This document shows, in pieces, positions 10,272 through 19,522 of a stretch of DNA of 64,000 bases. The stretch is from Pseudomonas maioricensis (GTDB taxonomy: Bacteria; Pseudomonadota; Gammaproteobacteria; Pseudomonadales; Pseudomonadaceae), in NCBI RefSeq assembly GCF_022790535.1, contig NZ_LOHG01000001.1:220913-284912 (forward strand), in the 5' to 3' direction. The notes beneath the pieces were generated by a model that was not told the origin of the DNA, did not search any database, and saw only the letters and a list, made by a program, of their open reading frames with translations. A program made the position numbers and the translations under genes. Within the stretch, counting starts at the first letter, position 1. Every line of letters begins with the position of its first letter.

Positions 10272-10951
10272 TCTGCGTCCGGGGCATCAAGCATGTAGCC
10301 CATGCCTCGCGAGGTCTGAATCAGCTTTGTATCGAAATCATCATCAATCTTGGCCCTAAGCCTGCGAATGGCGACCTCAATCACGTTGGTATCGCTGTCG
10401 AAATTCATATCCCAGACCTGGGATGCGATGAGCGACTTTGAGAGAACCTCCCCTCTGCGGCGCATCAGCAGTTCCAGCAAAGCAAACTCCTTGGCTGTCA
10501 GGTCAATGCGTTGACCTGAGCGCGAGGCCCGACGTTTGAGCAAGTCGACTTCAAGATCGCCGATTTTGATAGACGTCAGATTGGGAGCACCGGCCCCCCG
10601 ACGCAGAAGGCTTCTGACGCGAGCGAGTAGCTCAGAAAACGCGAACGGCTTAACTAAATAATCATCTGCACCAAGCTCTAAGCCTCTAACGCGGTCATCG
10701 ACTCCGTCCCTGGCTGTAAGGAATAACACGGGAACCAAGCTTCCAGCTGCACGAACACTTTGGATGACCTCCCATCCGTCAATCCCAGGCATCATCACGT
10801 CCAGAATCAGAAGGTCGTAGCTCTCGTTCAGCGCCTGATGCAATGCCTCCGTGCCTGTCACCACCCGGTCGACATTAAAACCCGCCTCCAAAAGTCCTTG
10901 CTGGAGATACATTCCAGTTTTGGGTTCGTCTTCTGCTACCAGGATTTTCAT
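10268..10951 (-). CDS. copR: OmpR-family copper response regulator CopR/CusR-like
   Basis: This is a 227-residue regulator. The receiver domain holds the acidic pair near residues 7-9 (AEDEPK), the phospho-accepting Asp in LDVMMPG (about 51) and the conserved Lys in LVKPF. The C-terminal winged helix ends in the usual RGMGYML segment. It is transcribed away from the DUF411 gene, and the 276-bp gap between them carries two matching 17-bp sites. It probably activates the cop genes, whose promoters carry the same motif; that link is inferred from the repeated site, not shown. Confidence 0.92.
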   Translation of the reverse strand: MKILVAEDEPKTGMYLQQGLLEAGFNVDRVVTGTEALHQALNESYDLLILDVMMPGIDGWEVIQSVRAAGSLVPVLFLTARDGVDDRVRGLELGADDYLVKPFAFSELLARVRSLLRRGAGAPNLTSIKIGDLEVDLLKRRASRSGQRIDLTAKEFALLELLMRRRGEVLSKSLIASQVWDMNFDSDTNVIEVAIRRLRAKIDDDFDTKLIQTSRGMGYMLDAPDAE

Positions 10952-11010
10952 GGTGGAACTCCAGCTGGGCGTACCTCAAGTGTGCTACGAAACCGACAAC
11001 GATGCGCAAG

Positions 11011-11027
11011 CTGACGCAAATGTAATC
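11011..11027 (+). promoter_or_regulatory. CopR-box-like site 1
   Basis: CTGACGCAAATGTAATC. It matches four other 17-bp sites in this window of form CTKWC(5 nt)TGTAATY. It lies between copR and the DUF411 gene, nearer copR. Confidence 0.55.
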
Positions 11028-11094
11028 GCTCTGACAGGTGGCAGAAAGCGCCTAGGCACCATGGCATGGAAGGGCGTAAGCAGCTAGACGGCAG

Positions 11095-11111
11095 CTTACG
11101 AAAATGTAATC
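11095..11111 (+). promoter_or_regulatory. CopR-box-like site 2
   Basis: CTTACGAAAATGTAATC, about 117 bp upstream of the DUF411 gene start. It is 84 bp from site 1 in the same orientation, that is, about eight helical turns apart. Confidence 0.6.
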
Positions 11112-11227
11112 GGCAATGATCAGTTGTTGCGCTTAACCTACCTTGGAACGGTGCGGATGCGAGGTAATGAGTCCGGACAAGGAATACATAGCAACCGCGC
11201 TACGAAATGTTAGAGAGGTGCATAAAA

Positions 11228-11668
11228 ATGATGAAGCGTAAGTTATTCCTCGCTACTGGGCTGATGCTCATGGGCGTTGCACAAGCTGCGGAGCAGCTCA
11301 GTATCGATGTCCACCGTGACGCGAATTGCGGATGCTGTAAGGAGTGGGTCAAGCACTTGGAATCGAATGGATTCAAGGTGACTGACCATGTGGAAAGCGA
11401 TATGAGCGCTATCAAGAAAGGGCTGGGTGTGCCGCAGGGATTAGCTTCCTGTCACACGGGAGTTATTGGTGGAAAATTCGTAGAAGGCCATGTTCCGGCG
11501 GATGAAATTAAGAAGTTGAATGACCGTTCCGACCTTGCAGGGATTGCAGTGCCAGGCATGCCAGCAGGTTCGCCTGGTATGGACTATGGTCAGAAACATC
11601 AACCTTACCAAGTCTTGGGCCTCACCAAGGGTGGTGCGCAAGAGGTGGTCGCTGACTACCCGAAATGA
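11228..11668 (+). CDS. copG: Periplasmic DUF411 copper-binding protein (CopG-like)
   Basis: This is a 146-residue secreted protein of the DUF411 family. A signal peptide (MMKRKLFLATGLMLMGVAQA) is followed by a thioredoxin-like fold with the hallmark CGCC near residue 37. Further possible ligands are the lone Cys in ASCHTG and a tail rich in Met and Gly (PGMPAGSPGMDYG). Family members bind copper in the periplasm and may interconvert its redox state. Met8 (11228) is chosen over the ATG at 11207 because AGAGGTG stands about 9 nt before it. It diverges from copR and converges with copD. Confidence 0.82.
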   Translation: MMKRKLFLATGLMLMGVAQAAEQLSIDVHRDANCGCCKEWVKHLESNGFKVTDHVESDMSAIKKGLGVPQGLASCHTGVIGGKFVEGHVPADEIKKLNDRSDLAGIAVPGMPAGSPGMDYGQKHQPYQVLGLTKGGAQEVVADYPK

Positions 11669-11674
11669 TCGTCA

Positions 11675-11710
11675 CGCAGATCTGAGCGACCAGCGTTGCT
11701 CAGATCTGCG
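11675..11710. terminator. Perfect 13-bp inverted repeat between convergent genes
   Basis: CGCAGATCTGAGC and its exact complement GCTCAGATCTGCG flank a 10-nt loop between the convergent DUF411 gene and copD. There is no T-run on either side, so termination is likely but not certain. Confidence 0.5.
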
Positions 11711-11716
11711 CGGGCA

Positions 11717-12652
11717 TTACCCTTGAGCCATCTCGATTGAAGGGCTTAGCGTTCCTAGCCAAGCCACCAAGCAAACAATGACAACTGCACAGGTCGATTC
11801 AAGCAGCACGCTCTTCTTCAAAGCAGTGACTGCGTCAGAATAATTACCCCCGCTCACAGAGCGTTCCAGTGAGGGGCTGAGGTAGAAACGATTGAGGGTC
11901 GCGAGTCCGAGCATGCCAGCGAACAATATGATTTTCGCTAGGAGGAGAATGCCATAGGTACTGGTCACTACATCTGTAATGGTCGGCCCGACAATGAAAA
12001 GATAATTAGCGACTCCTGTGAGTATGATCGTAGCCACAATGAACCCGCCCGCTGTTTCGAATCCTTTGAGCGCCCGAGTCAAAACCCGTACGAGTTGGTC
12101 AGGATTACCTCCCCTCATGCTCAGCATCAGAGCAAAGGCGGCCAAGGCTCCAATCCAAGCGCCAGCAGCCAGTAAATGGAGAATATCCGCTGCGAAATGC
12201 CAGAACCGTCTAGCCCCTTCATCCATCGCCCCGTGACCTGTCCATGGAAGCGTAGCTAAGGCAATACTGCCCGCTAGGGTAGCAATCCAAAGACTAGCAG
12301 ATGGCAATCGAGTGCTTTGGCTTACAGCGATTATCACCACTGCAAGCGAGACCATACGTGCCATCCAGCTGTAACCGACCTCGGTTTCAGACAGCATCAT
12401 TTCCAGGTGAGGGAACAGCTCCGCCCAATCGGACGCACCGCTCATGTTTTTCGTCATGACCAAGAACGTGGCCATAGACAGAAGAATGCCTATAACGGCA
12501 GCCCCACTCAGCAGCGACCCGAAATGCAACACCGTTCCCGATACGCGCTCTTTCCCGCGAAAGCTGTACAGCCCGAACACTGCGAGCCCGAACAGGAGCA
12601 TCAAATCCAGATAAAGCGCGAGGCGCAGCGCCACATTCAAAGGGTCGCTCAT
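11717..12652 (-). CDS. copD: Copper resistance protein CopD
   Basis: This is a 311-residue inner-membrane protein with about eight hydrophobic helices, matching the CopD family (about 300 residues). Conserved-type His residues fall at helix ends, for example ELFPHLEM, PWTGHGAMDEGARRFWHFAADILHLL. CopD works with periplasmic CopC and is thought to move copper into the cytoplasm. The frame continues upstream into copC, but the ATG at 12652, 2 bp after the copC stop, gives the normal N-terminus. It is the last gene of copABCD and converges with the DUF411 gene. Confidence 0.88.
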   Translation of the reverse strand: MSDPLNVALRLALYLDLMLLFGLAVFGLYSFRGKERVSGTVLHFGSLLSGAAVIGILLSMATFLVMTKNMSGASDWAELFPHLEMMLSETEVGYSWMARMVSLAVVIIAVSQSTRLPSASLWIATLAGSIALATLPWTGHGAMDEGARRFWHFAADILHLLAAGAWIGALAAFALMLSMRGGNPDQLVRVLTRALKGFETAGGFIVATIILTGVANYLFIVGPTITDVVTSTYGILLLAKIILFAGMLGLATLNRFYLSPSLERSVSGGNYSDAVTALKKSVLLESTCAVVIVCLVAWLGTLSPSIEMAQG

Positions 12653-12654
12653 GC

Positions 12655-13038
12655 TTATTTCACTTTGAAAGTTACGGCACCGGTAATTGGATGAGTGTCG
12701 GACGATACTGCCCGCCATTCTACTTTGTAGGTGCCCGTTGTCAGGGGGGATGAAGGCGTGATTACCATGGTCTTCGGATCATTTCCGCCTGCTACGCTGG
12801 CTTTGACACCCATAGGTGAATTCGGCATGCCTGGCATATCAGTCATGATCAGCTTGGCGCCGGAGAACTGGGTAACCAGGTTTTCGGAAAAATGCAGTTC
12901 GATTTTGGAAGGGGCCGCACCGGATTCGCCTTCTGACGGAGTCGAAGACAACAGCTTCGGGTGAGCTTGAGCGACCGAGCTCAGCAAAATACCGGATGAA
13001 AGAGCGACAGCCACTACGCAGGATTTCAAGAACGACAT
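12655..13038 (-). CDS. copC: Periplasmic copper-binding protein CopC
   Basis: This is a 127-residue secreted protein. The signal peptide is cut after VAQA, so the mature chain begins HPKLLSS. The free N-terminal His is the classic Cu(II) ligand of CopC, with later His residues at ELHFSE and SDTHPIT. A Met-containing loop (TDMPGMPNSPM) could bind Cu(I). The fold is a small Greek-key barrel. The ATG at 13038 is preferred because GAGGAG stands 7 nt upstream. It lies 2 bp before copD and about 70 bp after copB. Confidence 0.92.
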   Translation of the reverse strand: MSFLKSCVVAVALSSGILLSSVAQAHPKLLSSTPSEGESGAAPSKIELHFSENLVTQFSGAKLIMTDMPGMPNSPMGVKASVAGGNDPKTMVITPSSPLTTGTYKVEWRAVSSDTHPITGAVTFKVK

Positions 13039-13111
13039 GCAAGGCTCCTCACAGCGCATAGCTGTTGTAATGAGGTTGAGTAATTATTTTTTTGGTGCCA
13101 TTAACTCTGGT

Positions 13112-14197
13112 TTAGAACCAGACCCGAACGCCTAGCACCAGGCGTGCTTCGTTATTGTCTTCGCCTTCCTCGCTGGCGTAGTCAGCCGTTGTTCCATAAC
13201 TACGATTCCAGGTTACGCCCACGTAAGGAGCGAATTGTGGACGGATCTCGTACCGGAGCCGCAGACCAATCTCACTTTCTGATAACCCGGAGCCAATGCC
13301 ACGCTGGGGATCGTTTTTCCCGTAAAAATTGAATTCTGCAGTCGGTTGCAAAATGAGCTTATTGGTCAAAAGGATGTCGTAGTCTCCTTCTAGCCGCGCC
13401 GCAGTCTGGCCACCTTCGCCCAGATAAGCAGTAGCCTGGGCTTCGAAGTTGTAGAGCGCCAAGCCCTGGATGCCGAAAGCCGCCCACGTTTGTGGATCAC
13501 CTGGTTTGAAGTCTTGGCGAACCCCACCGACCAGATCCCACCAGGGACTAATAGAGTGACCCCACAGCGCTTGCACCTCGGCCTCCTCAGTTTTGCCATT
13601 GGTGCGCTCACCCTCAGAACGCAGCCATAGACGGTCAACGTCTCCGCCTATCCAACCTTGAGCTTCCCAGTTCAACGCGCTCCCTTCATCAGCATCCTGC
13701 CATTCCAATTTTTCGAAAATGAAATACGAGTTAAGAGCGGTGTCATGAACCTCGTGACCACCAGGCGCGTTGTAAACTGCGGCTCTCTCCGCATCTGTAA
13801 TTGGCGGTATGGGGGTTCGGCTTTCACTACGAGCCTGCTGCTTGGAGGGCTGCATACCCTGCATCTGGCTATGATCCATGCCCTGCATTTGGGAATGATC
13901 CATGCCCTTCATCTGGCTGTGATCCATGCCCTGCATTTGCGAATGATCCATGCCTTTCATCTGCCTGTGATCCATGCCCTGCATTTGGGAATGATCCGTG
14001 CTCTTCATCTGGCTGTGATCCATACCCTGCATCTGGGAATGATCCATGCCCGTCATCTGGCTGTGATCCATGCTCTGCATTTGCCCGTCGTCTGCAGGCT
14101 GAGTGGTGTCAGCGGCTGCCGGCAGAACAAAGCCAAGGCTGAGAGCGACCGTAGCTACAACCGAGTGAATGCGAGTGCCACAAAAATAGTTGCTCAT
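13112..14197 (-). CDS. copB: Copper resistance outer-membrane protein CopB
   Basis: This is a 361-residue protein. A signal peptide (cut near PAAAD) is followed by an unusually regular block of nine octads of the type M-D-H-S-Q-M-x-G (residues about 43-114) that should bind many copper ions through Met and His. From about residue 135 the sequence is the CopB beta-barrel, ending with the C-terminal aromatic residue (VRVWF) used for outer-membrane insertion. CopB sequesters copper at the outer membrane. It starts 11 bp after the copA stop and is cotranscribed with copA. Confidence 0.92.
   Translation of the reverse strand: MSNYFCGTRIHSVVATVALSLGFVLPAAADTTQPADDGQMQSMDHSQMTGMDHSQMQGMDHSQMKSTDHSQMQGMDHRQMKGMDHSQMQGMDHSQMKGMDHSQMQGMDHSQMQGMQPSKQQARSESRTPIPPITDAERAAVYNAPGGHEVHDTALNSYFIFEKLEWQDADEGSALNWEAQGWIGGDVDRLWLRSEGERTNGKTEEAEVQALWGHSISPWWDLVGGVRQDFKPGDPQTWAAFGIQGLALYNFEAQATAYLGEGGQTAARLEGDYDILLTNKLILQPTAEFNFYGKNDPQRGIGSGLSESEIGLRLRYEIRPQFAPYVGVTWNRSYGTTADYASEEGEDNNEARLVLGVRVWF
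13856..14071 (-). repeat. Nine 24-bp tandem repeats inside copB
   Basis: Nine in-frame copies of a 24-bp unit encode MDHSQM(Q/K/T)(G/S). The DNA alternates between two unit versions, giving a 48-bp higher-order repeat, which suggests growth by duplication of pairs. Confidence 0.85.
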
Positions 14198-14207
14198 AGT
14201 CGACCCC

Positions 14208-16073
14208 TTATTCCTCTACTCGCACTTCTCGGAACATACCCATTTCCATGTGGTACAGAAGATGGCAATGATAGGCCCAGCGACCGAGTGCATCGGCGGT
14301 GACTCTGTAGCTGCGCTTCGATCCTGGCGGCATGTCGATGGTGTGTTTACGAACAAGGAATTGGCCATTCTCGTCTTCAAGGTCGCTCCACATCCCATGC
14401 AAATGGATGGGGTGCGTCATCATGGTGTCATTAACAAGCACGATCCGAACTCGCTCGCCATACTTCAGTTTCACTGGCTCGGCATCAGAAAACTTCACCC
14501 CGTTGAATGACCAAGAGAACTTTTCCATATGCCCGGTCAGATGCAGTTCGATAGTTCGGCTTGGCTCACGGCCATCAGGATCTTCAAACGTGCTCCTGAG
14601 ATCGGAATATGTCAGCACCTTGCGACCGTTCTCCCGAAGGCCCATACCGGGGTCGTCAAGCTTCGGTGAGGTCGACATCGCTTGCATGTCTACGAGAGGG
14701 TTGTTGGCTTCTGTCTTGGGGTGCGACTGCATCTCGCCCATCCCACCCATGCCTCCCATAGACATTTTGCTGTGATCCATATCGGCCATGCCTTCCATGC
14801 CGGACATATCCTGCTTAGCGCCATGGTTCATCGATGTCATGGAGCCGCCGTCCATCCCCGACATGCCATCCATCGAACTGTCACCCATGCTGGCCATTTT
14901 GCTGTGATCCATTCCAGCCATATCGCCCATTCCGCCCATCGAGCCATGATCCATACCCGCCATGCCCATGTCGGCCATGGTGACGAGAGGACGAGGATCG
15001 AGCTCGGGTACAGGTGCGACTAAGCCTGATCGAACAGCCAAAGTACCTCGGGCATATCCCGACCGATCCATTGACTGTGCGAACAACGTGTAGGCTTCTT
15101 GGGTGGGCTCGACTATTACATCGAACGTCTCAGCTGTGGCTATTCGGAACTCATCCACACTCACAGGTTTTACATACTGGCCATCGGCGGCCACCACAGT
15201 CATCTTCAGCCCAGGAATACGAACGTCGAAGTAGCTCATTGCCGAGCCATTGATGAATCTCAACCTGAGCTTTTCGCCGGGTTTAAAAGTGCCTGTCCAG
15301 TTGGAATTCGGGGCGTGGCCGTTCATCAAATAGGTATAGGTCGCGCCACTGACGTCTGCAATGTCAGTGGGGTTCATCTTCATTTCAGCCCACATCTTGC
15401 GATCAGCAACGGTGGCTGACCAACCTTTGTCAGCCACGTCATTTATAAAGTCGCTAACCGTTCGCTTGTGGGTGTTGTAGTAGTCAGCCTGTTTCTTCAG
15501 CGTTTTCATCAACGAGGCCGGATCTTCATCCGTCCAATCGGTAAGCATCACCACGTAGTCACGGTCATACACAAACGGCTCGGGATCTTTCGCTTCAATT
15601 ACTAACGGGCCATATACACCGACCTGTTCTTGAAAGCCGGAATGACTGTGATACCAGTATGTTCCGTTCTGCTTGACCTTGAACTGATAGACGTAAGTTC
15701 CGTCGGGCTCAATTCCGTGAAAGCTAAGGCCGGGTACACCATCCATATTGGCGGGAAGAATGATCCCGTGCCAGTGAATGGAAGTCATATCCTTCAGGCG
15801 GTTTTTGACGCGCAAAGTAACAGTGTCACCCTCACGCCAGCGCAGGAGGGGCCCCGGAAGCCCTCCATTGATCGTCAGCGCTGTACGGCGATTGCCTGTA
15901 ATGTTTACCGGTGTTTCGCCAATAAACAGGTCGAACTCCGTTCCTGACAGGACGTTCGCTTCCCCGAGGCCAGGCGCAGCCCATACAGGGTTGCGCCAGA
16001 GGCCTAAGCCCGCAAGAATTCCGCCTGCGGTGAGGCCTTTTACGAAGGTGCGCCGAGAGGTGTTGGAGTGCAT
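14208..16073 (-). CDS. copA: Multicopper oxidase CopA
   Basis: This is a 621-residue periplasmic multicopper oxidase. The N-terminus carries a twin-arginine signal (RRTFVKG) for export of the folded enzyme. Copper-site motifs are HWHG and HSH in the first cupredoxin domain, then HPIHLHG and [12 protein letters not shown] at the C-terminus, which ligate the T1, T2 and T3 coppers. A Met/His-rich insert of about 90 residues (about 14,725-14,985; repeated MDH and MGGM) would bind extra Cu(I). It oxidises Cu(I) to less toxic Cu(II). The ATG at 16073 is chosen over an upstream TTG because it sits just before the Tat signal. A CopR-like box lies 123 bp upstream. Confidence 0.95.
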   Translation of the reverse strand: MHSNTSRRTFVKGLTAGGILAGLGLWRNPVWAAPGLGEANVLSGTEFDLFIGETPVNITGNRRTALTINGGLPGPLLRWREGDTVTLRVKNRLKDMTSIHWHGIILPANMDGVPGLSFHGIEPDGTYVYQFKVKQNGTYWYHSHSGFQEQVGVYGPLVIEAKDPEPFVYDRDYVVMLTDWTDEDPASLMKTLKKQADYYNTHKRTVSDFINDVADKGWSATVADRKMWAEMKMNPTDIADVSGATYTYLMNGHAPNSNWTGTFKPGEKLRLRFINGSAMSYFDVRIPGLKMTVVAADGQYVKPVSVDEFRIATAETFDVIVEPTQEAYTLFAQSMDRSGYARGTLAVRSGLVAPVPELDPRPLVTMADMGMAGMDHGSMGGMGDMAGMDHSKMASMGDSSMDGMSGMDGGSMTSMNHGAKQDMSGMEGMADMDHSKMSMGGMGGMGEMQSHPKTEANNPLVDMQAMSTSPKLDDPGMGLRENGRKVLTYSDLRSTFEDPDGREPSRTIELHLTGHMEKFSWSFNGVKFSDAEPVKLKYGERVRIVLVNDTMMTHPIHLHGMWSDLEDENGQFLVRKHTIDMPPGSKRSYRVTADALGRWAYHCHLLYHMEMGMFREVRVEE

Positions 16074-16195
16074 ACCGATTCGTGTCCCATCAGTCGGACG
16101 GAGGCGCGCATTAATGCGCACATTCCGAGGATTCAATCTCTTGATCGCTTGGGCGATTTCCTACATCGAAGATGCCACAAGCCAGCAAATGAGGT

Positions 16196-16212
16196 AATTA
16201 CATTTCCGTAAG
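16196..16212 (-). promoter_or_regulatory. CopR-box-like site 3 (copA promoter)
   Basis: On the minus strand this reads CTTACGGAAATGTAATT, in the gap between the PtrA-like gene and copA, about 123 bp before the copA start. Confidence 0.6.
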
Positions 16213-16221
16213 CTGGGAGAC

Positions 16222-16431
16222 TCAGCATTGATGGTTTGGCTTTTCAGCCACAGGTTTGTCCTGCGCAACGTCCTCCTTCGGCTGTGTTCTCGAACGCGGG
16301 GTGAGCGTGGACATCGCCGTCTCGCGGGCTCGCTCCATGCGCTCAGCTGCACGGTCGCCCCCGCCCTCAGCAAACGCCAGCGACGATATAGCCAAACTGA
16401 ATGTAAGAATCAGAACTTTGGTTGCTTTCAT
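16222..16431 (-). CDS. Small secreted PtrA-like protein
   Basis: This is a 69-residue protein with a signal peptide (MKATKVLILTFSLAISSLAFA) followed by EGGGDRAAERMERARETAM, which matches the start of the PtrA family of small copper-induced periplasmic proteins in Pseudomonas. The C-terminal half is charged and proline-containing, with no fixed domain. The ATG at 16431 has GAGGAG 8 nt upstream. It is placed directly in front of copA with its own CopR-like box about 105 bp upstream. P. aeruginosa PtrA has been linked to type III secretion control and copper tolerance; whether this copy does either is unknown. Confidence 0.75.
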   Translation of the reverse strand: MKATKVLILTFSLAISSLAFAEGGGDRAAERMERARETAMSTLTPRSRTQPKEDVAQDKPVAEKPNHQC

Positions 16432-16535
16432 GGCGCATCTCCTCAACAGAATTAGCTCTCAGGTAGTCCAGAGAGATTGAGCATCGGCTCAGTGAGGATG
16501 ATGGGGGCTTGCACCTGTCAGCAGGCTTAGTCTGC

Positions 16536-16552
16536 GATTACAAATTTGACAG
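16536..16552 (-). promoter_or_regulatory. CopR-box-like site 4 (ptrA-like promoter)
   Basis: The minus strand reads CTGTCAAATTTGTAATC, about 105 bp upstream of the PtrA-like gene. The surrounding 420-bp gap (16432-16851) otherwise holds only site 5 and no gene. Confidence 0.5.
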
Positions 16553-16736
16553 CGGCGTTAGCCGGGACTGATCAACATAACGGGAGCGCCAAAGGTGGCT
16601 TAGATCGCCGACGATCTACTCCAGCCTTCCACCTGCTCCACGCAATGCCCGCGCCTGCATGGAAAGCTGAATCTCCAGACCTATGACAGAGAGTGCCGGC
16701 TTGATGAGGCAAGCTGAATAGCGAAGGTTCGCCTAC

Positions 16737-16753
16737 CTTACAAAACTGTAATT
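16737..16753 (+). promoter_or_regulatory. CopR-box-like site 5 (csp promoter)
   Basis: CTTACAAAACTGTAATT, about 98 bp upstream of the Cys-rich copper-storage gene and oriented toward it. Confidence 0.55.
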
Positions 16754-16851
16754 TTTTTCTCGAAACCCAACCAATCTGCCTGGGTCGGACGGAGTGTACC
16801 TTCAAGAAAGGTGCATCAACTGAATCGACCGTCGACCTCGGAGAATTAGTT

Positions 16852-17178
16852 ATGAACAGTAGCTATGAAGATTGCATTTCAGAATGCCTGCGCTGCGCAT
16901 TGGCCTGTGAAACTTGCGCGTCAGCCTGTCTGGAAGAGCAGGACGTTAAGATGATGGCGAACTGCATAAAGCTCGATAGGGATTGCGCCGATATCTGTAG
17001 GCTGGCAGCGACCCTAATGACACGGGGAAGCCCCTTCGCGAATGAGCTTTGTATGCTTTGTGCAAAAATTTGTCGGGCATGCGGTCAGGAGTGCGGCACT
17101 CATGAAGCAGAACATTGCCAGAGCTGCTCAAAAGCGTGTTTAGCTTGCGCACAAGCATGCGAATCAATGGCTGCCTGA
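16852..17178 (+). CDS. Cytosolic four-helix-bundle copper storage protein (Csp3-like)
   Basis: This is a 108-residue protein with 19 cysteines arranged mostly as C-x2-C and C-x3-C on helices. That is the pattern of the four-helix-bundle (DUF326/Csp) family, whose Cys-lined core binds many Cu(I) ions. There is no signal peptide, so it resembles the cytosolic Csp3 type rather than exported Csp1. It would soak up Cu(I) in the cytoplasm, complementing the otherwise periplasmic cop system. It diverges from the PtrA-like gene and has a CopR-like box in its promoter. A strong hairpin follows the stop codon. Confidence 0.88.
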   Translation: MNSSYEDCISECLRCALACETCASACLEEQDVKMMANCIKLDRDCADICRLAATLMTRGSPFANELCMLCAKICRACGQECGTHEAEHCQSCSKACLACAQACESMAA

Positions 17179-17203
17179 GCTTCCCTTCGACCAAAGGTGT
17201 CAT

Positions 17204-17248
17204 CACCCTAGTGGCGAACCATTGAATGGTGGGTTGGCCACTAGGGTG
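17204..17248 (+). terminator. Terminator after the copper storage gene
   Basis: CACCCTAGTGGC and GCCACTAGGGTG form a perfect 12-bp stem, with a 21-nt loop. A-rich flanking sequence lies on the downstream side. Confidence 0.6.
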
Positions 17249-17381
17249 AAAAACCCGACACGGCGTTTTTTGGGATAACTACCTATAGAAATAATTGCGT
17301 GCCCCCAATGCCGCTAAGAGGGAGCGTGGGGAAATCGAAAATTTGTTCCGAAAAAGGTACTGTTACCGCTTTGGATCATGG

Positions 17382-17942
17382 ATGACCGATATGGCTTTGA
17401 AAATCCGTACGGCGAAGGTAGCAGATGCTGTAACCATCCAGCGCATTTACGCCCCCATCGTTTCAACAACGGCCATCTCGTTCGAAGAGATTCCGCCAAG
17501 TGCTGAGGGAATCGCTCAGCGAATAGCGACAACGCTTCAGACATATCCCTACTTGGTGGCCGAAGAAGGTGGGGAGATCAAGGGCTATGCCTACGCAAGC
17601 CAGCATCGCGCTCGTCCGGCCTACCGATGGGCTGTCGACGTGACGGTGTATATAGCCGAGTCGGCTCGCCGGCAGGGCGTTGGCCGTGAACTCTATGAAA
17701 CCTTGCTTCCGATTCTCGAACAGCAGAGGTTTCGCGCAGCTTACGCCGGAATTGCGCAGCCCAATGAAGGAAGTGTCGGTCTGCACGAGTCGCTAGGATT
17801 CGTACTCGTTGGGACGTATCCAGAGGTGGGCTTCAAGCTTGGAAAATGGCACGACGTCGGTTACTGGAGGCTTGGGCTGTGCCAGGTAACTCCTCCACTC
17901 GAGCCTATTCTCTTTCCCGAGCTTGAAGTCGTATCACAGTAG
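17382..17942 (+). CDS. arsN1: ArsN1-like GNAT N-acetyltransferase
   Basis: This is a 186-residue GNAT acetyltransferase of the phosphinothricin/arsinothricin group. The acetyl-CoA loop motif is ARRQGVGRELY, and EEIPPS, QHRARPAYRWAVDVTVYI and GFKLGKWHDVGYWRL are hallmark segments of this group. ArsN1 acetylates the antibiotic arsinothricin and makes it harmless. The upstream frame is open to 17295, but the ATG at 17382 (or Met4 at 17391) starts the domain properly. It converges with arsO, with 26 bp between stops, beside the arsenic operon, which supports the arsenic role over herbicide resistance. Confidence 0.82.
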   Translation: MTDMALKIRTAKVADAVTIQRIYAPIVSTTAISFEEIPPSAEGIAQRIATTLQTYPYLVAEEGGEIKGYAYASQHRARPAYRWAVDVTVYIAESARRQGVGRELYETLLPILEQQRFRAAYAGIAQPNEGSVGLHESLGFVLVGTYPEVGFKLGKWHDVGYWRLGLCQVTPPLEPILFPELEVVSQ

Positions 17943-17968
17943 GCGTATTCGATTTGCGTCGCGAGCCA

Positions 17969-19036
17969 TCAGGCTTCGCTTGCGAGATAGCTTTGCACTT
18001 GCTTGACTACATCTCGAGCGGTGCGGGTTACTCCGATCAATGTCGCAGAGGCGAGCCCCGTCCAATCGCCGTAACCCACCAGCCACAGATTGGGTGAAAC
18101 AACACTCCGGTTTTCGTTCACAGCTACTTTGCCATCCTGGACTACAATGCCCAGGCTGTTCAGGTGGTCGAGCGCTGGAGAAAACCCAGTGCACCAGATG
18201 ACGACATCCACCGCTGTTTCGTCTCCTGATGACCAAACAACGCCTGTTGAAGTGAAGTGCGTGAATGGCCGTACTGCGCTCAATACACCGCGTTCACGAG
18301 CGCCCTTCACCGATGGCACCATTACGATGTCGCCCAGCCCCCCAGCGGGCTTTTCAGGTTCCACGCCATCCTGTTGCGCCTTCAATCGAGCAGTAGCTCG
18401 TTCGAACAGGACGCGCCCATCAACCTCATCAGGTAGAAACTTTGGGGCCTCTTGAGTTACCCAGGTTGCCTGAGCCACTTTAGAAACCTCGGAGTAAATC
18501 TGGGCTCCCGAGTTGCCACCACCCACGACAAGGACGGTTTTCCCCTCAAATTCATTGGGCCCAACGTAATGAGCGGAATGAAGCTGCCGCCCTGAGAACA
18601 ACTCCTGTCCGGCATAGCTCGGGGTAAATGGGCGGCTCCAGGTGCCTGTTGCACTGATAACCGCCTTGGCATCCCAGTTTCTATCCCCGGAGACAACCCG
18701 TAATCCTTCTTCGATTTTTTCGACACGGGTCACCCTGGTGGATCGGATGATGGAGAAGTCATATCGACGCTCGTACAGAGTCAGATAGTCGATAACATCA
18801 TCCCGGTGAGGCGTTTCTTCTGATACGGCAGGCATCGGCCAGCCCGCAATCGAGCTCCATGCCGATGGAGAGAAGAGTCGCAGCGAGTCCCAGCCATGCC
18901 GCCAGGCTCCTCCTGGTGCCGACTCCGCATCGAGCAGCACGTAAGACAAGCCTGACCGCTTCAAAAAATAGGCGACTGTCAGCGCGGACTGGCCACCACC
19001 AGTGACTACAACATCAAGTTTCGGATTCTGACTCAC
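17969..19036 (-). CDS. arsO: ArsO-like flavin monooxygenase
   Basis: This is a 355-residue two-dinucleotide-binding flavoprotein. The FAD motif is [10 protein letters not shown] at the N-terminus and the NAD(P)H motif is [10 protein letters not shown] near residue 170; between them and beyond is the usual ATGTWS-type linker. Proteins of this type in ars operons are called ArsO; the reaction is not settled but oxidation of an arsenical is presumed. GGAGG abuts the ATG at 19042 with no spacing, whereas the GTG two codons later (19036) lies 6 nt from it, so GTG is the likelier start. It is the last gene of the ars operon. Confidence 0.8.
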   Translation of the reverse strand: MSQNPKLDVVVTGGGQSALTVAYFLKRSGLSYVLLDAESAPGGAWRHGWDSLRLFSPSAWSSIAGWPMPAVSEETPHRDDVIDYLTLYERRYDFSIIRSTRVTRVEKIEEGLRVVSGDRNWDAKAVISATGTWSRPFTPSYAGQELFSGRQLHSAHYVGPNEFEGKTVLVVGGGNSGAQIYSEVSKVAQATWVTQEAPKFLPDEVDGRVLFERATARLKAQQDGVEPEKPAGGLGDIVMVPSVKGARERGVLSAVRPFTHFTSTGVVWSSGDETAVDVVIWCTGFSPALDHLNSLGIVVQDGKVAVNENRSVVSPNLWLVGYGDWTGLASATLIGVTRTARDVVKQVQSYLASEA

Positions 19037-19079
19037 CAGCATCCTCCAGACTCATTGGCGACAATTCGCCGGTGTCGTT

Positions 19080-19502
19080 TCAGACTCTGCGACCTTGCTC
19101 ATCAATGACGACTTGTCCGTCTTCTTTGATGAAGCTGCCACGCTGCTCTTGCGGTAACAGGTCGAGGACTGCCTCTGAAGGACGACACAAGCGTGTCCCC
19201 AAGGGCGTCACGACGATGGGGCGATTGATCAGAATGGGGTGAGCCATCATGGCATCGATGAGCTGATCATCAGTAAGTGAGGTATCACCGAGTCCCTGCT
19301 CCTCGTAGGGAGTGCCTGTGATACGAAGCAGGGCCCGCACCTCGATACCCATATCTTTGATCAGCCTGACAAGCGTGGTGCGGTCAGGTGGGGTCTGTAG
19401 GTACTCGATAACCGTCGGCTCGTCTCCGCTGTTGCGGATCAGCTCCAAGGTATTGCGAGAGGTTCCACATTGCGGGTTGTGATAAATCGTTATCTGACTC
19501 AT
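19080..19502 (-). CDS. arsC: Glutaredoxin-coupled arsenate reductase ArsC
   Basis: This is a 140-residue ArsC/Spx-family enzyme. The catalytic Cys12 is in HNPQCGTSRN, and the substrate-binding arginines appear in NRPIVVTPLGTRLCRP (equivalents of Arg94 and Arg107). It reduces arsenate to arsenite using glutathione and glutaredoxin, feeding the ArsB pump. The ATG at 19502 follows GAGG by 8 nt. The operon also holds an unrelated phosphatase-type arsenate reductase, so two electron sources are used. Confidence 0.92.
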   Translation of the reverse strand: MSQITIYHNPQCGTSRNTLELIRNSGDEPTVIEYLQTPPDRTTLVRLIKDMGIEVRALLRITGTPYEEQGLGDTSLTDDQLIDAMMAHPILINRPIVVTPLGTRLCRPSEAVLDLLPQEQRGSFIKEDGQVVIDEQGRRV

Positions 19503-19522
19503 ACCGTTTCCTCGCGGTGGTA

